Below the pieces are notes generated by a model that saw nothing but the letters and a program-made list of their open reading frames with translations, did not search any database and had not been told where the DNA came from. Position numbers and translations under genes: made by a program. Below, piece by piece: positions 39,092 through 48,537 of a stretch of 53,177 nucleotides of DNA. Origin of the DNA: an uncultured Anaerolineae bacterium. Its GTDB lineage: Bacteria; Chloroflexota; Anaerolineae; Aggregatilineales; Phototrophicaceae. The stretch covers positions 1 to 53,177 of the forward strand of contig CALKJO010000012.1 of assembly GCA_937995825.1 (NCBI GenBank), given 5' to 3'. The first letter of the stretch is position 1, and each line of letters begins with the position of its first letter.

Positions 39092-40286
39092 CGCTGCGCG
39101 CCGCAGCCAACACGCGCGCGCGCGAAATGGCGCGGACACAGGGGTGAAACTGTGGATCGTCGCCGTTCCAGTCGAGGACGCGGCATGGGCGACAGCCGAT
39201 GTCGCTGAACAGGACGGCATGGCGCTCTCGGTCGCCCCAAGTGCCGAATTCATCGGGGTCTGCGGGTCCGAAAAGGGCGACAGTCGGCGTGCCGACAGCG
39301 GCGGCGAGATGCAGGGGACCACTGTCGGGTCCGAGGACAACGATTGAACGTTCGTAGAGGGCGGCAAGCGTGCTGATGCGGGTCTCTCCCGCCATAATGC
39401 AGGGTTTTGTCCGCATCTGCTCAGCAATACTCCGGATCATGGCAAGTTCGCCCTCTGAGCCTGTAAAAACTGGCGTCGTCTTCCATTCTTCGGCGAGCGT
39501 GTCAGCCACAAACGCCCAGCTTTCCTCATCCCATTGTTTGACCCATGCCCCCGATCCAGGATGGATTACAAAAAGGCGCTCATGCGGATTGATACCCCAT
39601 TCCTCTAAATAACCATCGACCCAGGCGCGATCATCGGAGTCGATGGGGAAGCTGAGCGCCAGATCAGCCGGTTGCAGTGGGTGATCGATCATGCGTTCTA
39701 CGAGTCGAGCGCTCTGGATGACCGCGTGGGCGGGTTCGCGCGGCACAGCAGTGGTGAGAAAAGGCGCAGTATCGGGGTGATCATGCCCGATTCGATAGGG
39801 GATGCCGGCGAGAAACGCGATTAGCGCGCCCCACCAGTGATCGGGGCGGCAGATCAGGGCGCTGTTGTAATGAAGTCGGCGCAGATGGCGCGCGGCGCGC
39901 CAGGCGAGTAGATATGGATCGGTGAGCGTTTGACTGGCTGTGCCGCGCGCAAAGCCGGGAAATGGTAAAGTCAGCACAAGGTCGATTTCGGAAAATGGCG
40001 CAAAGACATTGGCTGACCATGCGCCCACCAGCGCGTGAATCTCCGCATTCGGGCGCGCCTCCCGCAGCGCGCAGAGCGCAGGCATTGTCAGAAGGGCGTC
40101 GCCCAGATGATCGGGACGAATGATCAGGATGCGTTCAGGCTCGGCACTCGGACGCCGCGAAGGAGGAATCGGCAGCCCTGCGATCAGACGGAGCGCAGCG
40201 CGGCGCACGCGGTGCTTGATCGGAATCGCGTGAAACGCGCGCGCCATGTTCACATTGCGGAGGACAAGCTGGTCGCGATCCATCAT
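39081..40286 (-). CDS. Glycosyltransferase family 9 (heptosyltransferase-like)
   Basis: The 401-residue protein has the GT-B fold of ADP-heptose:LPS heptosyltransferases. ILIIRPDHLGDALLTMPAL starts the first domain, and VIHPGSGAWVKQWDEESWA plus GPDSGPLHLAAAVGTPTVALFGPADP form the nucleotide-sugar site. It is a membrane-associated cytoplasmic enzyme by family. The likely product is an envelope glycan, although the true acceptor and sugar are unknown; LPS itself is not expected in Chloroflexota. Its ATG overlaps the stop of the next glycosyltransferase. It is the last gene of the minus-strand cluster. Confidence 0.87.
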   Translation of the reverse strand: MMDRDQLVLRNVNMARAFHAIPIKHRVRRAALRLIAGLPIPPSRRPSAEPERILIIRPDHLGDALLTMPALCALREARPNAEIHALVGAWSANVFAPFSEIDLVLTLPFPGFARGTASQTLTDPYLLAWRAARHLRRLHYNSALICRPDHWWGALIAFLAGIPYRIGHDHPDTAPFLTTAVPREPAHAVIQSARLVERMIDHPLQPADLALSFPIDSDDRAWVDGYLEEWGINPHERLFVIHPGSGAWVKQWDEESWAFVADTLAEEWKTTPVFTGSEGELAMIRSIAEQMRTKPCIMAGETRISTLAALYERSIVVLGPDSGPLHLAAAVGTPTVALFGPADPDEFGTWGDRERHAVLFSDIGCRPCRVLDWNGDDPQFHPCVRAISRARVLAAARSVTA

Positions 40287-41524
40287 GATCCGCTTGCGCT
40301 GGATTTCTGGGTCAGACTCAGTTCCTGAAACGTCTGGAACAGCCGTGGCGCGAGCGCCTGCCAGTCATACGTTTTGCGGACGATTTCCTTGCCCCGTGCC
40401 GCATAGTCGAGCCGGAGGGACGGATTATTGAGCAGGTCGATCACGGCATCAGCGAAAGCAGACTCATCGGCGGCAAGGCGCATGGCGCAGCGCGCTTCCT
40501 CCGAAAGACCAGCGGCAGCGGTCGGCGTTGCAACAACAGCGATTCCAGACGCCAGCGCTTCGAGGAGCTTGAGGCGCGTGCCGCTGCCCATACGCAGCGG
40601 CGCGATATAGAGCGCGCCTGCATGGAGAAACGGCTGCACCTGTTCAACCCATCCTGTGATGGCGATATGCGAGTCATCGAGCGCTTGCAGGCTGGCATGG
40701 GGCTTCTGCCCAACGATATAGAGGCGAACATCGGGGATGCACGCCTGAATCCGGGGGAGGATTGCGCTCGCAAACCACTGCACAGCGTCTACATTGGGTC
40801 GATAATCCATCTTGCCGGTGAAGATCAGGGCGTGGTCGCCAAGATCGAGCTGATGGGCTGATGGCGCGGTGTATTGGTCGGTGAAGATGCCGTTTGGGAT
40901 CACAAAGACGCGCTGATCCGTGCGGAATACACGGAGCGCATCAGCGTCTTCAGCGGATACGGCTAGTACGCCGTGCGCAGCGCAGCAGATTTCGCGCTCG
41001 AAGCGCGTGATCCGCCGCGCCTGAATGGACGAGTAAATGGCGGGAGGAAGGCGCGACAGGCGGCTCAGCTCAACCTGGGCAATTGCCGCTTGCAGACGGT
41101 GTTCAGCGTTGTGCGCGTCGTAGATCAGACGGGCGTTGGGTTGAACGACGCGCACCAGCGGCAGATAGACCGCCATCTCCAGCCCTTCAAAGATCACGGC
41201 GTCAAAGCTGGACTGGTCGAGGAGGTGTCGGATAGCGTCTGCCATCGCGGGATGGTTCAGGCGTCCGGCGAGATCGGGCTGCTGAGTGAAAAACAGGTCA
41301 CGCAGGCGCGCGCTCATCGGGCGAACAGGCGCGGGGACAGTGATGATCGACTCGCAGAGCGCCGCGAGCGGGGAGGCGTCGGGCGCGACCGGGCTGTCAT
41401 GAAAGCTGAGCAGAGTCAGACTGAAGCCCATGCCGGCAAGCATGTGCATGATCCCGAAGTTGCGAAGCGCGCCGCCCTGATGAGGAGGATATGGAAGCGC
41501 GGGTGTGAGCAGAAGAAAACGCAT
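40283..41524 (-). CDS. Glycosyltransferase family 4
   Basis: The 413-residue protein is a GT-B retaining glycosyltransferase. The N-terminal domain begins RFLLLTPALPYPPHQGGALRN, a form common in GT4 enzymes that build extracellular polysaccharide. The C-terminal donor domain contains LIFTGKMDYRPNVDAVQWFA, LYIVGQKPH and IAPLRMGSGTRLKLLEALA, with the EALA segment near the E-x7-E motif. No membrane segment. It is 6 bases downstream of another GT4 gene and overlaps the GT9 gene by four bases. Confidence 0.9.
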   Translation of the reverse strand: MRFLLLTPALPYPPHQGGALRNFGIMHMLAGMGFSLTLLSFHDSPVAPDASPLAALCESIITVPAPVRPMSARLRDLFFTQQPDLAGRLNHPAMADAIRHLLDQSSFDAVIFEGLEMAVYLPLVRVVQPNARLIYDAHNAEHRLQAAIAQVELSRLSRLPPAIYSSIQARRITRFEREICCAAHGVLAVSAEDADALRVFRTDQRVFVIPNGIFTDQYTAPSAHQLDLGDHALIFTGKMDYRPNVDAVQWFASAILPRIQACIPDVRLYIVGQKPHASLQALDDSHIAITGWVEQVQPFLHAGALYIAPLRMGSGTRLKLLEALASGIAVVATPTAAAGLSEEARCAMRLAADESAFADAVIDLLNNPSLRLDYAARGKEIVRKTYDWQALAPRLFQTFQELSLTQKSSASGS

Positions 41525-41530
41525 GATCTC

Positions 41531-42628
41531 TTACATGGTGGTGTAGACGGATAAAGCGACCTGGGCTGCATGTTCCCAAGTGAACTGCGCCGCCCGCTTG
41601 ATTGAAGCAGCGCGCTGTTCAGTATACCAGGCGGAGCCGCTCAACATGCGCGCCATTGCCTCGGCGATGTCGCGCGGATCGTCCGGGTCGATCAACAGAC
41701 CGACATCGCCCACGACTTCCGGAAGCGCTGACCGGCGGCTGACGATAGGCGGTGTGCCGCACGCCATCGCCTCAAGCGCAGGCAAGCCGAATCCCTCGTA
41801 ATGCGATGGCAGCACCAGCATATGGGCTAGATTATACAGCGCAGGCAGGACATTCTGCGAGAGGCTCTCCCGCAGCAGGACACATTCCGACAGATCAAGC
41901 TGAGCGATCAGATCGAGTATGTCATCATAGAGCCATCCGCGATTGCCCGCGAGGACAAGCGGCGGCACATCGCGCAGGTCATAGCGCAGGAGGGCATAAG
42001 CGCGGAGCAGCCCGTCGATATTCTTGCGCGGTTCAAAGGTGCCAACAAACAGGATGAACGTTTCTGGCAGACTGAGCTGCTCGCGAATGGGCGCAGTATC
42101 TGCTTCGGAAAGCGGCTTAAACGACGAGTCGGCGGCGAGATGCTGCACTGTGATCTTATTCGGGGGGACATGAAGCAGATCAACGATGTCGGCTTTGCTG
42201 GCGTGGCTGATGGTGAGGATATGGTCAGCGCGGCGGACTGCCCACGCAATCTGGTCATTATAATACCGGCGGCTCTCGGCGGTGAGGAACTGCGGATAAT
42301 GTAGAAAGGTCAGATCATATATGGAGACGATCAAGCGGCGCGCGCCAAACTGCGGCGGGATAAAGTCGGTGGTATGCCAAACATCAAGGCTGAAACGCGC
42401 CAACTCCAGCGATAGCGCCAGGCGTTCAAGTCGGTGATGGCTGGGCGTCCACAGATCGGCGCGGCGAAACTGCCTGCTCAGGGTTTCGCGCCCTTTTCGG
42501 CTGTGAAAGATCGTGAATTGATGATCGCCTGTGTTTAGGTTTTCCAGACTCTCGACCAGCTTGCGGATATAAGTGCTGATCCCACCCACCCGATAGTACA
42601 CCATGCGAGCGTCAATACCGATATGCAA
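41531..42628 (-). CDS. Glycosyltransferase family 4
   Basis: The 365-residue GT4 enzyme starts with HIGIDARMVYYRVGGISTYIRK, typical of mannosyltransferase-like members. The donor-binding domain has FILFVGTFEPRKNIDGLLRAY and LVLPSHYEGFGLPALEAMACG with the E-x7-E motif. VVGDVGLLIDPDDPRDIAEAM closes the domain. It shows little similarity to its neighbour, so the two probably add different sugars. It lies 13 bases after the solute-binding-like gene. Confidence 0.92.
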   Translation of the reverse strand: MHIGIDARMVYYRVGGISTYIRKLVESLENLNTGDHQFTIFHSRKGRETLSRQFRRADLWTPSHHRLERLALSLELARFSLDVWHTTDFIPPQFGARRLIVSIYDLTFLHYPQFLTAESRRYYNDQIAWAVRRADHILTISHASKADIVDLLHVPPNKITVQHLAADSSFKPLSEADTAPIREQLSLPETFILFVGTFEPRKNIDGLLRAYALLRYDLRDVPPLVLAGNRGWLYDDILDLIAQLDLSECVLLRESLSQNVLPALYNLAHMLVLPSHYEGFGLPALEAMACGTPPIVSRRSALPEVVGDVGLLIDPDDPRDIAEAMARMLSGSAWYTEQRAASIKRAAQFTWEHAAQVALSVYTTM

Positions 42629-42641
42629 ATGTAATTTCCCT

Positions 42642-43442
42642 TTAGAGCCACTTGTCCAGCAGACGATCTATAGTACCATCTCGAAACAGCGATTCCAGCG
42701 CCCGATCCAGCGCCGCGCCGAGCCGAGCATGATCGGCATGGCTGGCAATGGCGATGGGCAGGACGGTGACGGGGGTAAGGCGATGCACCCAGTCGGGATG
42801 AGCGCGCAGATACAGGCGTGCGGTGATCGAGTCGACCAGCGCAGCGTCTGCCATGCCGAGCCGAACGGCGTCGAGCGCATGATTGGGCTGCGCATACGGC
42901 AGAATGGTGAAAGGCAGGACGCGGCGCAGCCAGCGCCGCGCTTCAGCGTTGGCTTCGGAGCCAAATTCGAGCGCGAGGCGTTTGCCGGGCAGATCATGCA
43001 TCGAGCTGACTCCGCCGGATTCAGAGCTGATCAACATTAAGCCCGCATTCAGATAAGGCGCGGAGTAGCGTGCCAGCCCGGTACGCGCCGGATCAATGGC
43101 GATACCCGCGATCAGGAGATCAACCTGCCCGATCTTGAGCGCGTCGTACAGCCCATCGTAGCCGAGCAGAACGAACTGCGCCGGTACACCCAATGCCTCT
43201 GCCAGCGCATTTGCCAGGTCGATGTCAAGTCCGACCAGCGCATCGCCCAGATAAAAAGCAAACGGTGGATGCGCCGGATCGACGCCGACGCGCAGGGCGG
43301 CGTGCGGCAGAATCTCGGAAATCGGGCGGTGACGATCCAGATGCCAGACCAGCCCCCACACCGAGAGAAAACACACGAGTCCGGCGGCGGCTGGCGCAAG
43401 CACCATCAACGCGATCAGTCGAGCTTGAAGACGAGCGTTCAT
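42642..43442 (-). CDS. Membrane-anchored solute-binding (SBP_bac_3-like) protein
   Basis: The 266-residue protein has an N-terminal membrane helix (about 8-32, then a short basic stretch), followed by a family 3 solute-binding domain: LRVGVDPAHPPFAF, LVGLDIDLANALAEALG, VDLLIAGIAIDPARTG and LGMADAALVDS. Most such proteins deliver amino acids to ABC importers, but no permease or ATPase gene is nearby. In this cluster it may instead act as a sensor or binding subunit. It overlaps the upstream glycoside hydrolase-like gene by ATGA. Confidence 0.82.
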   Translation of the reverse strand: MNARLQARLIALMVLAPAAAGLVCFLSVWGLVWHLDRHRPISEILPHAALRVGVDPAHPPFAFYLGDALVGLDIDLANALAEALGVPAQFVLLGYDGLYDALKIGQVDLLIAGIAIDPARTGLARYSAPYLNAGLMLISSESGGVSSMHDLPGKRLALEFGSEANAEARRWLRRVLPFTILPYAQPNHALDAVRLGMADAALVDSITARLYLRAHPDWVHRLTPVTVLPIAIASHADHARLGAALDRALESLFRDGTIDRLLDKWL

Positions 43443-44599
43443 GGCGGCGGCAGCCAGAGCGTCTGTTCAGTCATTCGACCCGCCGCATATGCCTGAAGCG
43501 CAGTGTAGATTGGCTTGGGCTGAAAATCGACCCCGACCAGCGTGAAGTAATCGGGGTGGCTGAACGTGGCGGCGGGCAGCCGGAACATCCACACGCACAT
43601 TTTACGGACATCATCCCATTCACGCTCAGCGTAGCGAAAAGCGTCGAGGGTGTAGGCGACGCGCTGCGCTGGCGTCACTGCATTGACCCAGCGCGGATGA
43701 TCGTTCCAGCCTGTCTCGGTGATGTAGATCGGCGAGTCGTCGCCGTGCTGGCGCATGATCGCGCGCAGCAGCTCGACGCGGCGGAAGTTCAATCGTTCAG
43801 CCGCAGGGGACTCGTCGGGTGGGTGAGTGAAGCCATATGTATGCACGGCAAGCCCGTCAAAATATGGCGCTGCGCCCGCCTGATAGAGCGCGTCGAGATA
43901 CAGCAGGTCATTTAGCCCGTGCGGGCTGCCGGGTGGTTCGAGTGTTGGCGCGAGACCGGCGGCGAGGATCATGATATTGGGGTTGGCGCGGTGGACAGGC
44001 GCGTAAACAACTTCGAGCAGCCGCGCATATCCAGCCGGATCGACCTGCTGATACCCCCATTCAAAGGCGAGATTCGGCTCATTCCAGATGATCAGATGAT
44101 CGACTGTTCCGGCATAGCGCGCGGCGAACGCAGCGGTGAAAGCCGCGAATGCCCCGTAAGCCTCAGGCGGCAGCGTATTCAGGGTGGTGAAGACATCCCG
44201 CTGATCGCCGCGCGCCCAATTCGGGACAAACCCCATTCGCGCGATCACCTTCAGCCCTTGATTGGCGGCGTGGCGTATGATCCGGTCGGACTGCGCCCAG
44301 TTGTAAACGCCGCGCTGACTCTCAATGTAAGCCCACGGGAAAAACTCTGCGATGGTGTCCGCGCCCATCTCGCGCACCATCATCAGTGAGCGCTGAATCT
44401 TCCACTCGTCCACCTCGTCGATCAGACGGGTGTGGACGCACATTTGCGGCTTGGTGGTGTCAACGGTCTGCGGCGGCATCAGTGGCGCGCGCGGCGGCGC
44501 TGGCTGAAAGGCGTTGAGCAGTGCAAATCCCAAAATGAAGCGTGCTGTCCACAGGACAGCGGGTAGAATCTGCTGACGCAGCCTATGAAATGACTTCAT
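43439..44599 (-). CDS. Clan A glycoside hydrolase-like protein (GH39/GH5-type)
   Basis: The 386-residue protein has an N-terminal hydrophobic anchor (about 11-31) and a TIM-barrel domain. LIIWNEPN places the likely acid/base glutamate at E174 and YITETGWND the nucleophile at E295. These are the hallmarks of clan GH-A. EFFPWAYIESQRGVYNW and RMGFVPNWARG support a GH39-like or related family. It probably acts outside the membrane on polysaccharide, perhaps the product of the neighbouring glycosyltransferases. Substrate cannot be told. Confidence 0.82.
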   Translation of the reverse strand: MKSFHRLRQQILPAVLWTARFILGFALLNAFQPAPPRAPLMPPQTVDTTKPQMCVHTRLIDEVDEWKIQRSLMMVREMGADTIAEFFPWAYIESQRGVYNWAQSDRIIRHAANQGLKVIARMGFVPNWARGDQRDVFTTLNTLPPEAYGAFAAFTAAFAARYAGTVDHLIIWNEPNLAFEWGYQQVDPAGYARLLEVVYAPVHRANPNIMILAAGLAPTLEPPGSPHGLNDLLYLDALYQAGAAPYFDGLAVHTYGFTHPPDESPAAERLNFRRVELLRAIMRQHGDDSPIYITETGWNDHPRWVNAVTPAQRVAYTLDAFRYAEREWDDVRKMCVWMFRLPAATFSHPDYFTLVGVDFQPKPIYTALQAYAAGRMTEQTLWLPPP

Positions 44600-44607
44600 G
44601 CCGTGTT

Positions 44608-45732
44608 CTAGAATTCATCTAACCATGCGCGGATGGTGGACTGCTGCGGCGCGCCGATGGTCTCAAAATAATTGAGCGCCTCCCACAGCCGCCAATCCTC
44701 CCACTGGGTGCGTCCGGTGTTCGCCTGGATGAGATTTGCCCCGACCTCATCCCAGAATTGACCGCGCATTTCCGAAAGCAAATTGTAGTTTTCGTATCCG
44801 CGTGGGTCTTCGAGGATGATCTGCGCGACCGCGAGATTATGCAGCGCGGCGGAGATGTGCCAGGCAGTTGCAGCGATGGCAAAATTGGAGACCGCTTGCT
44901 CAAACGCGGACACCGCATTCACATAGTCGTTAACACCAGCGGCGATCAACCCTGCATCCGCCATCAGCGCGGCGCGCAGGTAAGCATCGTCCTCGATCTC
45001 ACCGGCTGCTTGGACGAGGGCTTCAGCCGCCGCCCCAACATCGCCGGACTCAAACGCTTCGCAGGCGTCAGGGAGGTCATGAGTGCACGCGCCCCCTGAC
45101 CACAGCCGCCAGTCGAACAACAGCGGCTCGGACTCACCGATAATCTGGTCTAACCCATCGGCATTCGATCCAATTTCGCCCGGATCGTTAAGCACATAAA
45201 TCGTGAACTCATTGAAATCGACAGCAGTGATCGGATCGGTGTATTCGGGATAGATCGTGGCGCTGATCTCAACGCGCACCTGGACGATCTGAGGCTGTTC
45301 GTAATAAAACGTGATGCCGACTGAATGACGCTGATTGTCCGGCGTCTGGGTGGTCGTGATCAGATTCTGACTGGTATCCCACATGTTCCATCCCTGACCG
45401 GCATTGTACCGGGTATAACCAGTAATGCGCACCTGGGCGGACGCGCTCGGTTCAGCGAACCATGTTACCTCAAACGGCAGGTCGATCCAGAGCGGTCGCC
45501 CAACGAGCAGATAGACCTCGCGCTGCGGGCGCATGAAAAGCTGAAGATTCGGCTCAGCAGCGAACACAATGTGTGGCTGCGCCTGAGCGCGATAGACACC
45601 GTTGAGCGAGTAATCGATGTCGGTGAAATAGCGCGGCGTCGGCGTCGGGCTGACAGGCGTGACAATTTCTACGCGGATGCCGCAGCCGGTCAGCAGGATT
45701 AGCGCGACCAGAGTCAGGATTTTGGCAGGCAT
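44608..45732 (-). CDS. Exported lipoprotein with helical-repeat C-terminus
   Basis: The 374-residue protein starts with a signal peptide and lipobox (LILLTGC, C17), then a Thr/Pro linker (TPVSPTPTP). The middle part (about 60-190) looks beta-rich with alternating hydrophobic residues (FEVTWFAEP, VQVRVEISATIY). The last 150 residues form Ala-rich helix pairs (AAEALVQAAGEIEDDAYLRAA, given here by ends AAEAL and YLRAA) suggestive of TPR-like repeats. No named family was recognised. It begins 19 bases inside the histidine kinase gene and shares the cluster with signalling and sugar enzymes. Confidence 0.72.
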   Translation of the reverse strand: MPAKILTLVALILLTGCGIRVEIVTPVSPTPTPRYFTDIDYSLNGVYRAQAQPHIVFAAEPNLQLFMRPQREVYLLVGRPLWIDLPFEVTWFAEPSASAQVRITGYTRYNAGQGWNMWDTSQNLITTTQTPDNQRHSVGITFYYEQPQIVQVRVEISATIYPEYTDPITAVDFNEFTIYVLNDPGEIGSNADGLDQIIGESEPLLFDWRLWSGGACTHDLPDACEAFESGDVGAAAEALVQAAGEIEDDAYLRAALMADAGLIAAGVNDYVNAVSAFEQAVSNFAIAATAWHISAALHNLAVAQIILEDPRGYENYNLLSEMRGQFWDEVGANLIQANTGRTQWEDWRLWEALNYFETIGAPQQSTIRAWLDEF

Positions 45733-47033
45733 ATGGTGAATGTCGTCCCTTTACCGAGTGTGCTTTGGACGGAGATCGATCCATTGTGCAGGTCGATGAT
45801 CTTTTTGACAATCGACAGCCCGAGTCCGCTGCCGCTGTCACCAGAGCGCGCGCGCACAAGCGGCTCAAAAATGCGATTCGGGAGATATTCGGGCGGGATA
45901 CCGTCGCCTGTGTCGCGGACGTTTAGTATAAACTGCTTAGCGGGGGCTTCAAGGCTGATCGCAATGCTCGCGCCAGGACGCGAATACTTCAGGCTGTTAT
46001 CGACCAGATTGCTCAGCGCGCGGATGAGCAGATCGTGATCGGCTTCCAGCCGCGCCGACTCGGTCGGGATTTCGATCTGAAGGGTTTTCTGCTCGCGGAC
46101 GGCGCGGTCATCGTACTGGTAGTATACCTCCTCGATCACATCGAGCAGATCGATGGTTTCCAGTGCCAGCGGGACGTATGCCAGGCGCGCATCGAACAGG
46201 ATGCTGTCCACAAGGCGGGTGAGGCGCTGCGCCTCGTGTTCGATGGTAATCAGGCTGTTCTGATCGGCGGGGACAATGCTGTTCTGATCGGCGCTGATGG
46301 CGCGCAGATTACCCGCATGCGCGATGATGGCGGCGAGTGGGTTGCGCATATCATGGACGATCCGCCGCAGGAATTGTTCATAAAACTGATCCGGCTCACT
46401 GCGAGTCGGGGTCATGATCACGCCGACCATCCCATCGCCGAGCGGGGCGGCTTGGATTTTCAGACGATGCGTCTCGTCCGTGTTAATGCTCTTCGAGGCA
46501 GCGCGACCTGTCTGCAAAGCGCGTTTGACAAGGTAGTCCGTTTCAGGAGAAAGCGACCTCTGCGCCGAGAAATTCGACCAGCGCAGGCGTCCGCGCCGGT
46601 CGTAGAGCGCCAGTCCGTTTTCCATTGCTCGATCCACCAGCGCCAGGGCGCGCCGCATCATCGCATCTTGACGGAGAAACCGTCCGACAGCGAAAATGAC
46701 AGCTGCAGTGAACACGAGACTGACTCCGAACCAAATCAGAGCAAGGACATTTTCAGTGCGCACCACGATGAAGGATTGGCGTGAGAGGCTGGGAACGCCG
46801 AACCACAGTCCCACTGCGCCTGCCGCTGTCAAGAGGAAGCCGCTGCGACTGCCATAGCCCCAAAGTAGGGCAACCAGCGCGGTAAGAGCGAGTGCAGCCG
46901 TCAGCCAGATAACGGCAGCCGGGCTGAGCGCGCGAAGGACAATCGGCGGGATATCTGCCTGTGCCATTAGCGCGGGGATACCCAGCCAGATGATCAGCAG
47001 CAGCAGACTGAAGACGATCAGACGGCGGATCAT
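45714..47033 (-). CDS. Membrane sensor histidine kinase
   Basis: The 439-residue protein has four hydrophobic segments in its first 120 residues, a PAS-like region (about 130-210), a DHp domain with IVHDMRNPLAAI (phospho-acceptor H227), and an HATPase domain with LSNLVDNSLKYS, VRDTGDGIPPEY and GSGLGLSIVKKII. It presumably phosphorylates the response regulator encoded directly upstream (ATGA overlap). Within the DHp loop a short in-frame duplication gives ADQNSIVPADQNS. The stimulus is unknown; the membrane helices leave little extracytoplasmic domain. Confidence 0.92.
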   Translation of the reverse strand: MIRRLIVFSLLLLIIWLGIPALMAQADIPPIVLRALSPAAVIWLTAALALTALVALLWGYGSRSGFLLTAAGAVGLWFGVPSLSRQSFIVVRTENVLALIWFGVSLVFTAAVIFAVGRFLRQDAMMRRALALVDRAMENGLALYDRRGRLRWSNFSAQRSLSPETDYLVKRALQTGRAASKSINTDETHRLKIQAAPLGDGMVGVIMTPTRSEPDQFYEQFLRRIVHDMRNPLAAIIAHAGNLRAISADQNSIVPADQNSLITIEHEAQRLTRLVDSILFDARLAYVPLALETIDLLDVIEEVYYQYDDRAVREQKTLQIEIPTESARLEADHDLLIRALSNLVDNSLKYSRPGASIAISLEAPAKQFILNVRDTGDGIPPEYLPNRIFEPLVRARSGDSGSGLGLSIVKKIIDLHNGSISVQSTLGKGTTFTICLPKS

Positions 47034-47743
47034 CGAATCAGTCGATACCCACGTCCATGCAGCGTTTCGATGAGTTCATCGCGCCCTAGCTTGAGCTTGC
47101 GACGTATGGCGGCGATGTGGCGATCCACCGTGCGCTCATAGCCCACCCATTCATACCCCCAGACCTGATTGAGGAGCTGCTCGCGCGTCCATTCGCGGTT
47201 GGGATTACGGGCGAGGAAGGCGAGCAGCGCGAACTCAAGCGGCGTGAGATCGATCTCTTTGCCAGCGCGAAAAACGCGGTAATGTTCGGTGTCGATCTGA
47301 AGATCGTCGATATGAAGGACAGCGCGCGGTTCGGCGCTTTGTAAGGCATCGCGCCTGATCTGGGCGACAGCGTTGAGGGTGGCGCGAATCTGACTGAGCA
47401 GCGCGTTGCTCTCCCATGGCTTGGTGACAAACGCGATGGCTCCTAAGCCGAGCGACTCAAGCTGCCACTCGGTATAGGAGGTGAGCATGATGACGGGGAT
47501 GAAACGCTCAAAGGCGCGGATGGCGCGCAGGATGTCCAGCCCGCTTTGCGAGTGTGGATTAATCTCATCAAGGACGACATCCAGCAGTACCAGATCGAGC
47601 GCCTGCGAACGGAGCGCCTCGAGCGCGCCGTGAACATTTGATGCGCTGGTGACATTGAACCCAGCGCGCAGCAGCAGGATGCTGAGAGCGGAGCGAATCG
47701 CCTCGTCATCATCGACGATCAGGATTGATGGGCAGCTGTCCAT
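47030..47743 (-). CDS. OmpR/PhoB-type response regulator
   Basis: The 237-residue protein has a receiver domain starting ILIVDDDEAIRSALS, with phospho-acceptor D55 in LVLLDVVLDE and the conserved KPW near residue 110. A winged-helix DNA-binding domain follows (about 145-237), with DLTPLEFALLAFLARNP, WTREQLLNQVWG and RTVDRHIAAIRRKL. The start at 47743 is chosen because an upstream frame contributes only Arg-rich unrelated residues. It is cotranscribed with its kinase and may regulate the cluster or elsewhere. Confidence 0.93.
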   Translation of the reverse strand: MDSCPSILIVDDDEAIRSALSILLLRAGFNVTSASNVHGALEALRSQALDLVLLDVVLDEINPHSQSGLDILRAIRAFERFIPVIMLTSYTEWQLESLGLGAIAFVTKPWESNALLSQIRATLNAVAQIRRDALQSAEPRAVLHIDDLQIDTEHYRVFRAGKEIDLTPLEFALLAFLARNPNREWTREQLLNQVWGYEWVGYERTVDRHIAAIRRKLKLGRDELIETLHGRGYRLIR

Positions 47744-47747
47744 GAGG

Positions 47748-48518
47748 TTAAGAAGCGGCTTCCAGCTCCATCTCCATAATCGTGGTCGGTTTAAGACTGA
47801 CGAGAACGCGAGCGAGAACGCGCTCCCCGTCATAAAAAGTGACCTGCCAGCGACCGCCAGCCTGCCTTTCGGCATCCGCCCACCAATTCTCCGCCTGGCT
47901 GACGGTATCCGCAACATTCGTATCGGCAAAGGCGGCAGCAACCGCCGCCGCCTTCTGGCTCGTTTCCCATTCGGAATAGGAGGCGACATTCGGGAAATAG
48001 AGCCTATCGATGCGCGGGTTGGTGAATTTCACATCATCCTCGCAATCAATGTACACGTAAAGCGAGTCATAGCCACGGTCAAGATAGGCACCCCACATAT
48101 CGACATCCCTATTATAGTCGATGTAGATTTCGTATTGATCCGGCGACTCCATCAGTTCAAGCATCTCCGCGCTGGTGGCGAGGAAGGCGCGGAGGGCTCT
48201 ATAGGCTTGGTCGAGGTGATCTTCGCTAGGCACGAAGGAGGTATCCCAAGAGAGGACGCGCGCGCGCTCAAGATTGACATCTGCCCAGCCGATCTCATTC
48301 CAATCTGCATCCCAGAACTGAACGCGCCAGATCTCGTAAGCGGTTTCGGCATAGTAAGCGGCAGCATTCCAGCCCTCAGTGATCTCGAGCCAGCCTGCGA
48401 AGGCGGGATGGGCTGCTGCGATGGCAATCGCCTGAGCTTCGCCATCGTCCTCGTCCTGCGCTGCGGCAAATGGGATGATGATGAGCAAAACCAGGATCGT
48501 GATCGTTGTCCTGAACAT
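47748..48518 (-). CDS. Exported hypothetical protein (possible PepSY-like domain)
   Basis: The 256-residue protein has a signal peptide (FRTTITILVLLIIIPFAAAQ, cleaved after Ala). The mature part is rich in Trp, Tyr and Asp. The segment WRVQFWDADWNEIGWADVNLE (ends WRVQF and DVNLE), and later RWQVTFYDGERVLARVLV, resembles PepSY-like strands seen in protease-inhibitor and lipoprotein-type secreted proteins. The start at 48518 gives the signal peptide; a longer upstream frame overlaps DUF1501. It lies 19 bases after DUF1501 and 4 bases before the response regulator gene. The function is unknown. Confidence 0.72.
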   Translation of the reverse strand: MFRTTITILVLLIIIPFAAAQDEDDGEAQAIAIAAAHPAFAGWLEITEGWNAAAYYAETAYEIWRVQFWDADWNEIGWADVNLERARVLSWDTSFVPSEDHLDQAYRALRAFLATSAEMLELMESPDQYEIYIDYNRDVDMWGAYLDRGYDSLYVYIDCEDDVKFTNPRIDRLYFPNVASYSEWETSQKAAAVAAAFADTNVADTVSQAENWWADAERQAGGRWQVTFYDGERVLARVLVSLKPTTIMEMELEAAS

Positions 48519-48537
48519 GATCGGCGTCTCCACGAAC

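Noticed and set aside
42642..43442. Part of an amino acid ABC importer
   Set aside because: No permease or ATPase gene is in the surroundings, so a full transporter cannot be claimed.
47744..47989. An 82-residue N-terminal extension of the response regulator
   Set aside because: It is Arg-rich, overlaps the preceding gene and precedes the normal receiver-domain start.
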